Assembly: GCA_000708835.1 (NCBI GenBank)
Contig: DF237162.1
Span: 80,588-127,699 of the forward strand
Source of the DNA: Klebsormidium nitens
Taxonomy: Eukaryota; Streptophyta; Klebsormidiophyceae; Klebsormidiales; Klebsormidiaceae
Direction: 5' to 3'
DNA: 47,112 nucleotides
A model generated the notes under the pieces. That model did not search any database, was not told the DNA's origin, and saw only the letters and a program-made list of their open reading frames with translations. Positions 13,974 to 24,532 of this stretch are shown piece by piece. Both the position numbers and the translations under genes were made by a program. Each line of letters begins with the position of its first letter. Position 1 is the stretch's first letter.

Positions 13974-16561
13974 ATGGCGTCAATTACTCTGGCAAGCGCG
14001 CTTTCAGGAGCAGTGGGATTAAAGTCTGCCGTGCTCACAACTTCTTCACAAGTAAGTCCGATGGTACAAAAGCAGCAAGAAGCCCCTGGCTCTGAGAACT
14101 CTCAGCAATGATGGCAGCTTCTATTAACAGTCTCCAACCAATCACCTCCTTGATTGCCTCAAGCATCCCGTCACAGTTGCTTTGTTCACTCCGTCCATCG
14201 CCATGCTGATTTTGTGCTGGATTACCTTTTGTCGAGCTCGCTTGATCTCCCTTTCAACGCACTCATTCAGATCCATCAATGTGAACCTGATAGTCCTTTT
14301 CTGGCAGAACCGGCATCCCACGTCAAGAGCTCCCGCTAGCCTGCGGTCACCCCAGCGCATAGCTCCTACCCCCGCTAGGCAACTTTACAATGACAGGAGT
14401 TCCGCTCGGAACAAGATCGTCGCCAGGGCGGTAAGCCTCTTCAATATGGTTGATGCTGTTCTTATACGTTGGTCTGTTGATCGTTTAGGTTCCAATTACG
14501 AAAGGAATTCCCCTTATTATGTGATTAGAGATTAAAGACTGTGAGCTTATATCTTCCTGCTCTCAAAGAAAGATTTGCGGAAGCAGGTCAGCGCTTCCGA
14601 ATGCTTCAGGTGTTTGCCTTCCCGATGTGGTTAGAAGCTGAAGACTGTGAGCTTATGAGTTCGCGTCCTCAAAGAAAGATACGTGGAATCAGATCTTTTC
14701 GAGAGTAGAGAACCAGGCAGCAGAATACTGACTGAACATCTCTGTCAGACCACTGTTGAAGATGCATGGGTCTACTTTTTATTGCCTGCAACGTGGTTCG
14801 CATAATGTATCCGATACTGATCAGGACCGTGAAACACTCAAAATGGTCATGCAGAAATACTTCTCTTGAATGACAGCTGGTTTGCCAAAACGAGATTTTT
14901 TGTCAGCTGATTCGAAGGGCTATCACGCTTCTCTGATGCTTCTTGGGACCTTGAGGTTCTTTTGGCGCTTGCCACAGGTGTTAGTTGACTGAAAGAGCCA
15001 GGCACCTGGATGGGCATACAAGCTGACAACACCGAAAAGTCTGCAGGGCCTTTTGTATCCCAAAGTCCTTATTAGCAGGGGAAGCCTGCTGGCCTCTAAG
15101 CTCAATACAGTCTGTGAAAGCTCTTGCTCTGTGCCGACCCTATTAGTATCGCCAGCCTTAGTTGGAAGTCGGATAACCAACTTCGTTTGAAGTCGGGTTA
15201 ACCAAGTCTGTTGGAAGTTGGACAAATACCAACTTTATTGGAAGTTGGGTTAAGCGATTTTGTTGGACGTTGGGGTAACCAACTGCCAGCACAACGCTGT
15301 GGTATAAGCGCCCCACTTACAGCCAGTAACCACGTTGATTGCTGTCAGCGAACTATGGACACCGTCTTCATAAGACTGCTTCATACAGGAAGTTCGGATT
15401 CTAATGCATAACTCAATCGGATCGGCTCCAATCTAATGACACGGTGACAGAGGCAGCCACTCACGCGCGACAGTTGACTATTTTGTGCAGGCTTCTGATG
15501 CTACGCTTACCGACGTGCGGAGGATCATCGCCACGCAGCTAGCAAAAGACCCTGCTGACGTTCCGGCGGACTCGAAGTTCGTGGACCTGGGGGCGGACTC
15601 TTTGGACACTGTGAGTGACTTTACAACAAGATGTTCCAGCTCGGCAGATGCTGTATTAACCAATCCCACTTCCTTTTGACGGGGAACCCAAGCCTTGCGG
15701 AGTGTAAGCGATCAATTTTGGAAGCGTTTGAAAGTCGAGAGCACGAAAAGGAGGAGGAGAAGGCCCGTAAGATCAGAAGAGAAGCGATGGATGAGGCGTT
15801 GCACGGTGCAGGTTTCAAGCAACCTTTTACAGGGACCTTCCTAGCGACCATTTAACGACGACATGGGAACACGGTGTTGAGGATGGGGTTACTAACTAGA
15901 CACTCAGGGAACTCCTCAATTCGACCCTCTTGCGAGTTGTCTGGAATCCGAGCGAAAAGGATGTGGCAATCCCGAAGTTCATGATGTAAGCACATGATAT
16001 ACGGATCTGAGAGGAGAGGGTCTGCGAGAATCAAGCAGTGTGTTAGCGAAGAATCAGACGGTTCGGCCTTGCTTTTGGCTGGGGTACGGATCCAGGTAGC
16101 ACTGTAAACACTCACGATTTGTCAAAAGGTGGGAATCATGTCGCAGGCATGCATACAACAAAGCTTGACCCACTTACCTTGTCGCAAGTCAAAGGTCGTC
16201 TGGTCTTACTGTCTGATTTATTGGGCCTTGACTCGTGCTGCCCAGATCTGGCGCTCAAGATCGTTTGGTCCCCTAAAGCGAGCAAAAGTTTTTTGCAAAA
16301 CTGCTGAGATGTTCTGCGGATGAGGAGCAAGGTCCCCAAACGTCTGAAAGCGCTAGGTTTCGGGGCAGAATCTGAACTGAAAGTGGAGCGGAATCTGAAC
16401 GGAACCTTGGGCGCGGACTCTAACCGGAAACCTCTGCACAGGTCGAGATCATGATGGCCCTCGAGGAGGCGTTCGACATCAGCCTGGATGAGGAGAAGGC
16501 GGAGAAGATCACGACGGTGCGGCAAGCGGCGAACTTCATTGAGGAGCAACTCTCAGACTGA
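13974..16561 (+). CDS. ACP: Acyl carrier protein, plastid fatty acid synthesis
   Basis: Four small exons join in phase 0: 13974-14051, 14356-14430, 15491-15610 and 16442-16561, giving 130 residues. The protein carries growing acyl chains on a 4'-phosphopantetheine arm during type II fatty acid synthesis in the plastid. Exon 1 ([12 protein letters not shown]...) and exon 2, rich in Ser, Ala and Arg, form a transit peptide of about 51 residues. Exons 3 and 4 form the carrier domain: [20 protein letters not shown], then DLGADSLDT with the modified Ser at about residue 88, then [18 protein letters not shown] and a final [13 protein letters not shown] helix. All hallmarks are intact and the length is typical of plant plastid ACPs. 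A mitochondrial ACP is less likely given the leader. The tiny exons are invisible as single open frames. Confidence 0.93.
14527..14700 (+). repeat. Diverged direct repeat in ACP intron 2
   Basis: Two copies of a roughly 60-base block, about 14527-14590 and 14636-14700, share AAGACTGTGAGCTTAT, then CCTC/TCTCAAAGAAAGAT and a GGAA..CAG ending. They are about 108 bp apart inside ACP intron 2. This looks like an old local duplication. Confidence 0.5.
15161..15284 (+). repeat. Short tandem array in ACP intron 2, period about 25 bp
   Basis: Five imperfect units built on GTTGGAAGTCGG and TAACCAACTT follow one another. Units drift in T/C and length (about 23-28 bp). The array ends about 200 bp before the acceptor of ACP exon 3 and is non-coding. 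Confidence 0.7.
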
Positions 16562-18857
16562 GGGAATGCCCCGCTTCGTCTACCTAAGGTGAGCGCTGAA
16601 GGGATGGATCATCCGCAACTTGGTATGCTTTGTCTCGAAATTGGCGCCTTATGCTGGTTCTGCAATATGGCTTTGAGGAAGCGTGTCGATCACTTATTGC
16701 AGCTTCGGTCACCTGGCCGCCTGATCCGAATCCAAAGTCCAAACGACAGGAGCCTCAGAACTTTTCTCGAGCTGCAAAACTTGGGCCGTTCAATGAGAGG
16801 CATCCGGGTCATCGCAAGGTCCAAAGTTGCGCATCGGGCAAAGTTGTGCGTTCGGCTCAAATAGGAGTCTGGTCAGGCGGCGAGGTTTAACCGACTGTGC
16901 AGTAAGCGCCTGCAACCGCGCATCGGCGTCCCTGAGCACAGAGTCTTGGCGCCGGTCTTGGGCAGCGAGATTGGATCTTGGGGTTCGCCGTAAATCGATG
17001 AGATGCGACAATCGTGAGTTGATATGTTCTCGGTTTTTGGTCGTTCTACTTGCAGTTCAAAGCGATGCCGAACGGCACTGCTAAGTGGAGGCCGCTATGT
17101 GGTGGCCGCAACATTTGGTACTTCTCTAGGAAGCGATTTATGAAACTGTATGGTACTCGTTACCAGAAGAAAGGATCATAATCAATGATCGGAAAGCGCG
17201 CCGTGCTAATCTTCTATCAAACTTTATCGCGGGTACTTGCGGTATTTTGCTCGTCAAAGCACCAAAGCCATGTTAACACCAGTAAGCTTGTAAGACCATC
17301 AGCTGTACTAAGGCCTTAGACATTTGTTCTAAAGATACTCCCTAGGGAGAAGGAGGACACCCTACATGATGTACAGTGATAGATATGATCATGTCAGCTG
17401 TAGGAGCTCGCAAAACAGTCTTATTAAGTTACACAAGGATTGCCAGCTGCCAAATTTGGGTGCCATGCGTGAAATCTGAGTTGTTTGAAGCTGGTAAGCA
17501 GCAATAGTGTAGTAGAGTATGTAATTTCACTAGTTTCAACTGCAACGTAGGCATGACATCACCGGTACCTACGGTGAACATTGTGGCGGTACGCTACCAT
17601 GTCGAAAATGGTCGGTACCGTGCAGTGTTCAACCGGGCACTCGATTGCAGGGAGACGGAGTGCTCGGGGGATGTTAGGGTTACAAGAGGGCAAGTGACCG
17701 ACTGATCTTGGTGGGGTTAGTTGGGGGGTTAGGGTGGGTACGGGCGGGCTATGGCGGAACGCCTTTGGGTATCGTCATAACCCGGTTACTGCTCTCAGTT
17801 TGACCTTAGGGTTTTAGGTTTGGCAGGTCCTTACCTATGATGACGTTGCAGTTGAAACTAGTGAAGTTACATACCTACGTCCAATAGTGCCTGGCATATC
17901 CAAAAATTGCAGGTGGGCTGAGTCTATCTATGAAGGTTAACTAAGATGGGCCCGGTTATATATACTAGTCCGAAAAATCAGCGCCCGTGCTGGTACCCGT
18001 GTTCACATGCAAGCTTACATGTACGTTGCATGATTCATGCAGGCGGCCACGGATGCATGACTCGCGCGCACATGTGCATATATTCTAGTCAACGAAGACT
18101 GGCATGTATGTATATTATGGCGGCACTTCCAAGTTCAAGATCATCATCATTGCTTGTAATGGGCGGCCCGCGTCCAGTGACGACGGTTGCATATCTGCAC
18201 ATATATATGCATAGATCAGTGTTTATAGAGCTTAATTGACGGGATGCAAGAAACATCTATACCGAGCGGATCACTCACTGCCAACCAGCACGCAGTGATT
18301 GCACAATTGTCCACTTATATGCCAGCCAAATGACACCTCAGTTTCGATACGCACGCGCAAATCTAAAACGCCTGGAGTTTTAGCATGATCGGAGAGGCTC
18401 GGAGCCGCTGCATACACGGACTGAGAGCATTGCAAACAAAGTTGCAGAACAGAAGCCACCTCATAACTTCCTTCGAGCCTGCATGGTGCCTGTACTGTTC
18501 CACAGCTCATGGCTGGTGCAAGTCGATCCATGACGCGTGCATGCCTGGTTCTGATGCACAACCTTTTGCTAGCTTAACATATTATGGTGCTTCAACGCGG
18601 CTGAGGATAAGTGGTGACGAGCAGGCTCTCGGCCAAAAGATGGAAAATACTGTCTCACGTGTCATGCCCCAGTGACTGCAGTATCTTTCCTGAGTTCTAC
18701 ACAGTTGTTTTTTCAGTACCGGTTGCCTTGCATATTATGCTAGCGTCGCATGCTTTTTCCCTCATCTTCTTCTAGCCGCATGCTAGCCTTGGACGTAAAA
18801 AAAATCTCTGATCTCGCGATGAGACCACAACTAATCTGAGGTGGAGCCAAGCAGTGA
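16562..18857. other. Intergenic region between convergent ACP and glyoxalase I
   Basis: About 2.3 kb with no supported gene. It holds the 3' ends of both neighbours, a MITE-like element (17517-17874, listed separately), and a stretch at 17990-18250 rich in CATGCA/TGCATG and ATATAT motifs. Open frames here are short and lack matching splice sites. Confidence 0.6.
17517..17874. mobile_element. MITE-like element with 32-bp terminal inverted repeats
   Basis: The left end at 17517-17548 (starting GTATGTAATTTCACTAG) and the right end at 17843-17874 are inverted copies that differ at one base in 32. The 358-bp span has no coding capacity and contains KpnI-like GGTACC/CGGTACCG motifs and a G-rich right half. 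Long near-identical terminal repeats around a short non-coding core are typical of non-autonomous DNA transposons. A target-site duplication is not obvious; the flanks are TAGTAGA and CTACGT. The high identity of the ends suggests a fairly recent insertion. Confidence 0.75.
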
Positions 18858-21800
18858 TCAAGACGACTTGGTGATGTTCTCCGCGTTCAGAATCTCAATC
18901 CAGTAACCGTCAGGATCTTTAATGAATGCGAGCCCTTTCATTGAACCTGGTCGAGAGAAAACAGACAGGGATCAAAGAGGCATCTTCTGACCAACTCTTC
19001 ACCCGTATCGTGGTCAAAACGCTTGAGCGGTTATGTATGCAGAGACCATCGGTTTGAAAACCAGTATTCACAAAAGCAAGCGCATTTCCAAGGTCTTAGA
19101 GAAGCGCAAGAGAACCGCAGAAAGATCGGAAAGAACGGGTTTCAAGAATAAGTCAGTGATTTTGGAGCATATTGCTCCTGTGCGCCAGTCAGGTGCAAGA
19201 CAGTGCGGGAATTAAGAAATGCCAGTCGCCCGACAAAACGCGGTCTGTCAGAAGCAGTAATTTTGGAGACGTATGGGGCGTCGCACAAAACTCGAGCCGG
19301 GGGATGCGATGCGGGACGGTTTCCGGCGGATCCCGAAAGAGCGAGAAGCTGTCAGCATTCGCAAGATACCAGCCACGGGACGGTGCACAGCCTTTCGACA
19401 GATCTGGAAGAGGCGGGCGCCAGAAAAGAGAAAGGCGGAAAATGGGCACGTGTTGGGACCGACCGGCCAAGCTTGCCCGTCTTGTTTTGCCGAGCCAGAA
19501 ACAAAAAATGAAACCTTTCAACGAAAAGCTCTTCAACAGAAATGTCTCCAGAAACGCTGAAAGCCCCGACGAAAGGACATAAAGAGGGCGGGTTGTTGCT
19601 TGCGCACACCTCGACAGACTTCATGCCGAGCCTATCAGAGCCCTTGCGCCGAAGCGGCTTTTGACCAATACGGCGCCAACAAAGAATGAAGGAACGGAAC
19701 AAGAAACGACCGACAGGACGAAGCGCAGAGGAATGTGAAAACTTATAAGCTACTGCGCGTATCCTTGCGGCCCAGCAGTCGGGCCTCTTCGAACCCGCTT
19801 CTCAAAGCACTCGCGCCGAGACCGTTTCCAAACAACCCTGGCGCTCAAGTGGAAAGAAGAGATGATGACAGTAAGTGACAATTGGAATTAAAACTGAAAG
19901 CGATTGCGAACCATGTGCTTGCGGCTCACCGCCTTCCGGCGTCTTCTCAAAGTCCTCTCCTCGCTTCTCAAATCGCTCGCGCCGGGACCAATTCCGACGA
20001 CGTCGGCGCTATAAAAGAAATAAAGAGATGGCATCGAATCACCAAAAACAAACCAAAGCAACTGCGAAACGTATGCTTCCGGCTCACCGCCGTCGGGCGT
20101 CTTGACAAACTCGACGCCCAGCTTCTCAAACCGCTCGCATGCCTTGTACACGTCAGGCACGGACAGCCCGATGTGGCCGTAGCCCTTGGGGTCGGTGTTG
20201 CCATTGTGGTAGCCCTTGAAGTTGGGGTCGCTCTCGGTGCCCCAGTTGCTGCACAAAGAAGAATACAAATTATCTTAGAATTCAGAAGAATGGTGAGAGG
20301 CAGAGGAACAGTCGGAAGCGTACTGAAAGACTGATGTGATAGGCCCTTAAAGGCCCAAAAATGGAGACGTTTCGACACCTTGAGGTCCGTGTTGCCGTTG
20401 TGGTAGCCTCTAAAGTTGGGGTCGCTCTCAGTACCCCAGTTGCTGCACCAAGAAGAGCAAGAGTATTGGAGAGTTATTGAGCAGCAGAGTAACAGTCGGA
20501 AGAGTATAGAAAGAATGTTGTGGTAGCCCTTGAAGTTGGGGTCGCTCTCAGTACCCCACTTGCTGCACAAATAAGGGAACAAACGTTCTAGAAGATGAAA
20601 TTTGTCGAGCAGGAGAGTAAGAGTCAGAAGATTATTGAAAGACTGTTGTGGTAGCCCTTGAAGTTGGGGTCGCTCTCAGTGCCCCAGTTGCTGCACCAAG
20701 AAGGAGCTCAGGAAAGTCGAAATAAGAGTACTCCAGTGTCCAGTCTAGACTACTTTAGATACGAGCGGCGATGTGATAGGCCCTTGGAGTTGGCGACGCT
20801 TTCGGGTCCCCAATTGCTGCACAAAGAATCGCACGAACGTACTTTAGAACTCGACGAGTTGTTGAGCAGCAGATTGACAGTCGGAAGAGTACTGAAGGCT
20901 GACGCGATAGGCCCTTGAAGGCCCAGAAATCGAAATGCTTTGACACCTTGAAAGCAATATGGAAACGGCACGACCAATGATTCGATCGAAGATAAAGAGC
21001 CACGTTGACATGACGTTCTCCAAGACTGCTACTGCTACCGAACATCGATCAACGAGAAGTCAGGCACTTGAAACGTACAGAGGTATTCACGTAAGAAGCC
21101 GTACCCGCTTGCAAGCCGTTACAATGAACTTTTGAAAGTGTTCTTAGTCCCTTTTGCTGCGACTGCGATTCAAAAACAACAATTCAAAGGTTCAGATAAA
21201 CCAACAACGAATGAAAGCAGAAAACGTCCTGCGTACAGTGGTGTAAGAAGGAAATAGACAGCGACTAGCAGTGCGGATTGCGTCACTCACTGCGTCAGCT
21301 CAACGGTGCCCCTCTGCCTGAACGTCCAGATGCCTCTTTGGACCGGGTCGTCGGGAATCTCCTTAGGGTCCTGCACGCACACTCTGTATGTTTCATGACG
21401 AGGGCAAGGAATGGCCGTTGTCTTCGGCCGTCGTCTAATTGAAGAGACCAAGGAATGGCCATTGACTTCGGCCGTCATCTCTTTCAAGAGAGCCATCAAT
21501 GGCCGTTGACATTGGACATCGTCTGTTTGAAGAGGGCAAGAGATGGCCGTTGACATTGGACATCGTCTGTTTGAAGAGGGCAAGAGATGGCCGTTGATTT
21601 CGGCCATCGTCTCCATGTCTTGGTTCACGGTCCTCGATGCTCTTCGAACTCAGGAGCTTGTAGGACCTGCTTCTGGTTGGTGTCGGAATCTCCACACGTT
21701 TCGGCAGCTCGAGGAGCTCAGAAGAAGTGATTTTCTGATAAGTACTTTTAGTTCGGCGGAAGCAACATCAACACTTGGGACCTTTGAGAGTTGTCCCGCA

Positions 21801-23068
21801 AATCGAACTCTAAGCATGCTTTTGCACGGACGCCAGGAAGGGGCATGTCGAGAATCTGAGAGCCAGGGCGGTCGCTTGTCGGTGATGAATCAACAACTCT
21901 CTCGTTTCGTGGTCCTGAGCACCTCTATGAGCCTAATAATGTACAATAAGGTCGGGATTTACCGACAGGTATTGTATGGGTTTCCGAAACAGAAAGCTCA
22001 TTTAGCTTGTCAAACGGGACAGTTCTTTGTATCTCACAGAAGGTCCGTACTTACTGCATATCCGACGAAATAGAGGGAGAACTTCGCGGACGGGAAGTCG
22101 AATCGCTTCAGAAGCCTGGAGAATAAGCGGGACACTTAATGTTGGTGACATGCTCCGTCAATGATAAGTGAAGTGGCGACAGGATGCAACTGAAGTAGAT
22201 ACCATTAAGAAGCCCCATAAATTGAAGTGCATGATGAAGCAACCCTATCTCGTACTTGAGAGTCTTTTTTCCTGCTTCATTCTCGCAACTGAAGTCTCTG
22301 CTTTTGGGACTCCTTTTTTGAGTAGAGGGGTAATTTTGTGGACAAATGTAGACACGAAAGGCGCAAACGTAAAGTTTACTCGAATCCTCAAAGGCTTTCT
22401 CCTTTCCCCTTAACAGTTCTGCACCCAAACATATTTTCTCGGTGAAAATAAAACCTTGAAGACAATGCACTCGGATTGCCTTTTCGAAGTAGTAAAGCCT
22501 CGAACAGAAGATACGAAATACTTCGATAGCTTTCAGAGAACCTCCAGCCCCCCTTAGCAGAGTCCCCAAAGTACACATACCAACCTCGTGAAACAAAATA
22601 CCCACCTCATTCCGAGAACTCGGGTGTAGAAGTCCAGAGACACTTTCGGGTCCTTGATCCTGTACATCTGTAGAGAACAGTCGGTGCATTAGAAAGAGCG
22701 GATGATAACCTCTCAAACAGGTGAGGTCTAAAAGGAAAGATATTGACACTGTCAACCAGCGCTCCTGAGCTTACTGCTTACACAGGCCAGAGTGGCAAAA
22801 TAGAGGGGATAAATTAATATGGTCCCATTGCAGTTAGAAGCATCTGGCACCTTATACTGGATCTCCCATTCCCCCCCTGGCTGATCACTACCAGTGCGTG
22901 TCTGATTCGGTCCATTGGGGATCAGGGAGCAAAGTGGCAATAAGTAAACGATGCGTGGTAGATGCATACCGTTTGTTGCATGATATACTCTTGCGTCTCA
23001 GGATCTACAGTGTCCGCCACTCCAGGAGTTTTCGCCGATGACTCAAGAGGTGCCTCGGAAGACGCCAT
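18858..23068 (-). CDS. GLO1: Glyoxalase I (lactoylglutathione lyase)
   Basis: Six minus-strand exons join in frame: 23068-22970, 22667-22606, 22115-22055, 21370-21291, 20248-20088 and 18946-18858, giving 183 residues, the usual single-domain length. The enzyme isomerises the methylglyoxal-glutathione hemithioacetal to S-lactoylglutathione. All four metal ligands can be placed: Q32 in MQQT, E98 in [15 protein letters not shown]126 in [11 protein letters not shown] and E172 in [10 protein letters not shown]. No transit peptide is evident, so a cytosolic product is likely. In-frame ATGs upstream (23101, 23176) leave the start open. The introns around exon 5 hold several partial copies of that exon, each with its splice site, so alternative acceptor use should be considered. 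Confidence 0.94.
19790..19995 (-). repeat. Partial copies of the 3' half of GLO1 exon 5
   Basis: Two decayed copies of the donor end of exon 5 (encoding [17 protein letters not shown]) follow the real one inside intron 5. The nearer copy at about 19917-19995 keeps GCGAGCGATTTGAGAAGC, a DFEKTPEGG-like coding stretch and the GGCGGTGAGCCG donor context. The farther copy at about 19790-19835 keeps GGCGCGAG..TTTGAGAAGCG. Flanking intron sequence is copied too, so these arose by local tandem duplication. Confidence 0.75.
20390..20960 (-). repeat. Tandem partial copies of the 5' half of GLO1 exon 5
   Basis: Four extra copies of the acceptor end of exon 5 precede the real exon (start 20248). They begin at 20442, 20562, 20690 and 20816, each with a GTGCAG acceptor followed by codons for [10 protein letters not shown] or a close variant. 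The copy at 20442 continues through [10 protein letters not shown]. Those at 20562 and 20690 stop matching after GYHN. The one at 20816 is the most diverged. Spacings are 194, 120, 128 and 126 bp, and the intervening intron sequence (ACAGTCGGAAGAGTA..GAAAG) repeats as well. Confidence 0.85.
21401..21614. repeat. Tandem array in GLO1 intron 3, period about 45 bp
   Basis: About five head-to-tail units carry AATGGCCGTTG, then a TTCGGCCGTC or TTGGACATCG variant, then GTCT..TTGAAGAG. The two central units are nearly identical over 45 bp, which suggests recent unequal exchange. The array lies directly upstream of exon 4, in the intron between exons 3 and 4 in transcript order. Confidence 0.85.
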
Positions 23069-24532
23069 GGCCACAAATCGATGTTGCAAAGGGACCTGCA
23101 TCTTGAAAAGATTCTGGATCAGATTTGATGCCGAATACATTAGGCAGTGGACGTTGAAAGACAACCCCCCCTTCATTTTTGTTATCCCAGCGCAGAAAAC
23201 AACTGACTGGAAGAAGACATGCTGGTTTTATTTATAAGGTTCCCCCAGTCCATTGTCCTGTTGCGTCCCCGTGTTTCCGTAGTTTCTTTCATAGATTCAG
23301 GTCAAAGAATGAACTGATCACTGTGGCTTTTCAAGCTTGTGTCAACGGGTTTTTAAAACAAGCACTGCACATGGTCAAAAAGCAGGAACGATGAAGATAC
23401 TTTCTTATGCACGATTTCTAAAACACAACGTACATTTTTGATAAGGCCAATTCATGCAGGGCACATCTGATGGCTTGTATCAAAGGGGATCTCTGCCTTT
23501 TATGGTCTGGATGAGTTGAGGTGGTGCTATGCATTTTGGATACAATCCCATGAACCAAAAGGATTTTGCATGCAAAGGCCCTTGCAATGCTGTCACACAG
23601 TAACTTCCCCACACTGATCCATCAGAGTGTGAGCACATCAGGAAAGAGTGGTGCGCGAAAGTTCTGAAAACGCGCACCTTTTCTTCACGATACTGCAAAG
23701 GTTTCAACTTGCTACTTTGATTGGAGAGTGTGACACCCCAAAAGGTGGTACTTCTGAAGGGAGCAGCGGCTGCCAACGGGCTGGACTGCAGCAAAGGTGG
23801 TGAGGGTATGCTGCGAGACAATTGGCGATGGACAGAAGCAACAGGGCGAGAAAGGAATGAAGGACTGCGGTGGAGACTGCGTGTCAAACAGGCCATTGGC
23901 GTCGTCCTTCAACGCAAGGGACTGCTCTCTCTGGAGCGAGCAGGAACCAGCTCTCTCAACGACAATGAGTCTCAGGACTCAGGAGTCAGGAGTCAGGACT
24001 GCATATTTGCGTATTGTGGGAAATCTCATTCCAGGATCTCTATAAGTACCAGAGCCCTTATACAAATGCAGCAACTGTATTATATAGAGCATATAGTCTA
24101 TTAATACCGGTATGGTCTAAATATCGAGGCGAATTTGCAATGCCTCTCCCGTTTATATAAAAACGCAATCCCGGCTCCTGATCAGGGCTTATGCCAAAAG
24201 AAAACGGCAATATATGCAAGTTTAATCTCGATATGCACCTCCAGTTCTGTACCTTTGATGCAAAATCAAGGACAGGCGGCAGGCCGATCAAAAAGCAGAG
24301 TCCTGAGCTGTCCAGCCTCAGGGCACTCTTAAGACAGGTTTTGGGCGATTGAACTTGAAACTGGGCTCTTCAATTGAGCTTCTTGGAAGTCCTGAGGGAC
24401 CTGCTCCTTTCCACCTTAGGTAGAGTTTTCTGCAAAGCGTAGAGTTTGCTGCAGAGCCGCCGACCGTGTTGGCGTCGTCCCAACACGTGATCACCTCTGC
24501 AAACTTTGGAGCTAAACTGAGACGGCGGAACC
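23069..24532. other. Divergent intergenic region, GLO1 and proteasome alpha-2
   Basis: About 1.46 kb separates the start codons of two divergently transcribed genes and should contain both promoters. A short run of overlapping CAGGAGTCAGGA motifs sits at 23975-24000. AT-rich segments such as ATTATATAGAGCATATAG near 24080 could hold core promoter elements. No gene is supported. Confidence 0.5.
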
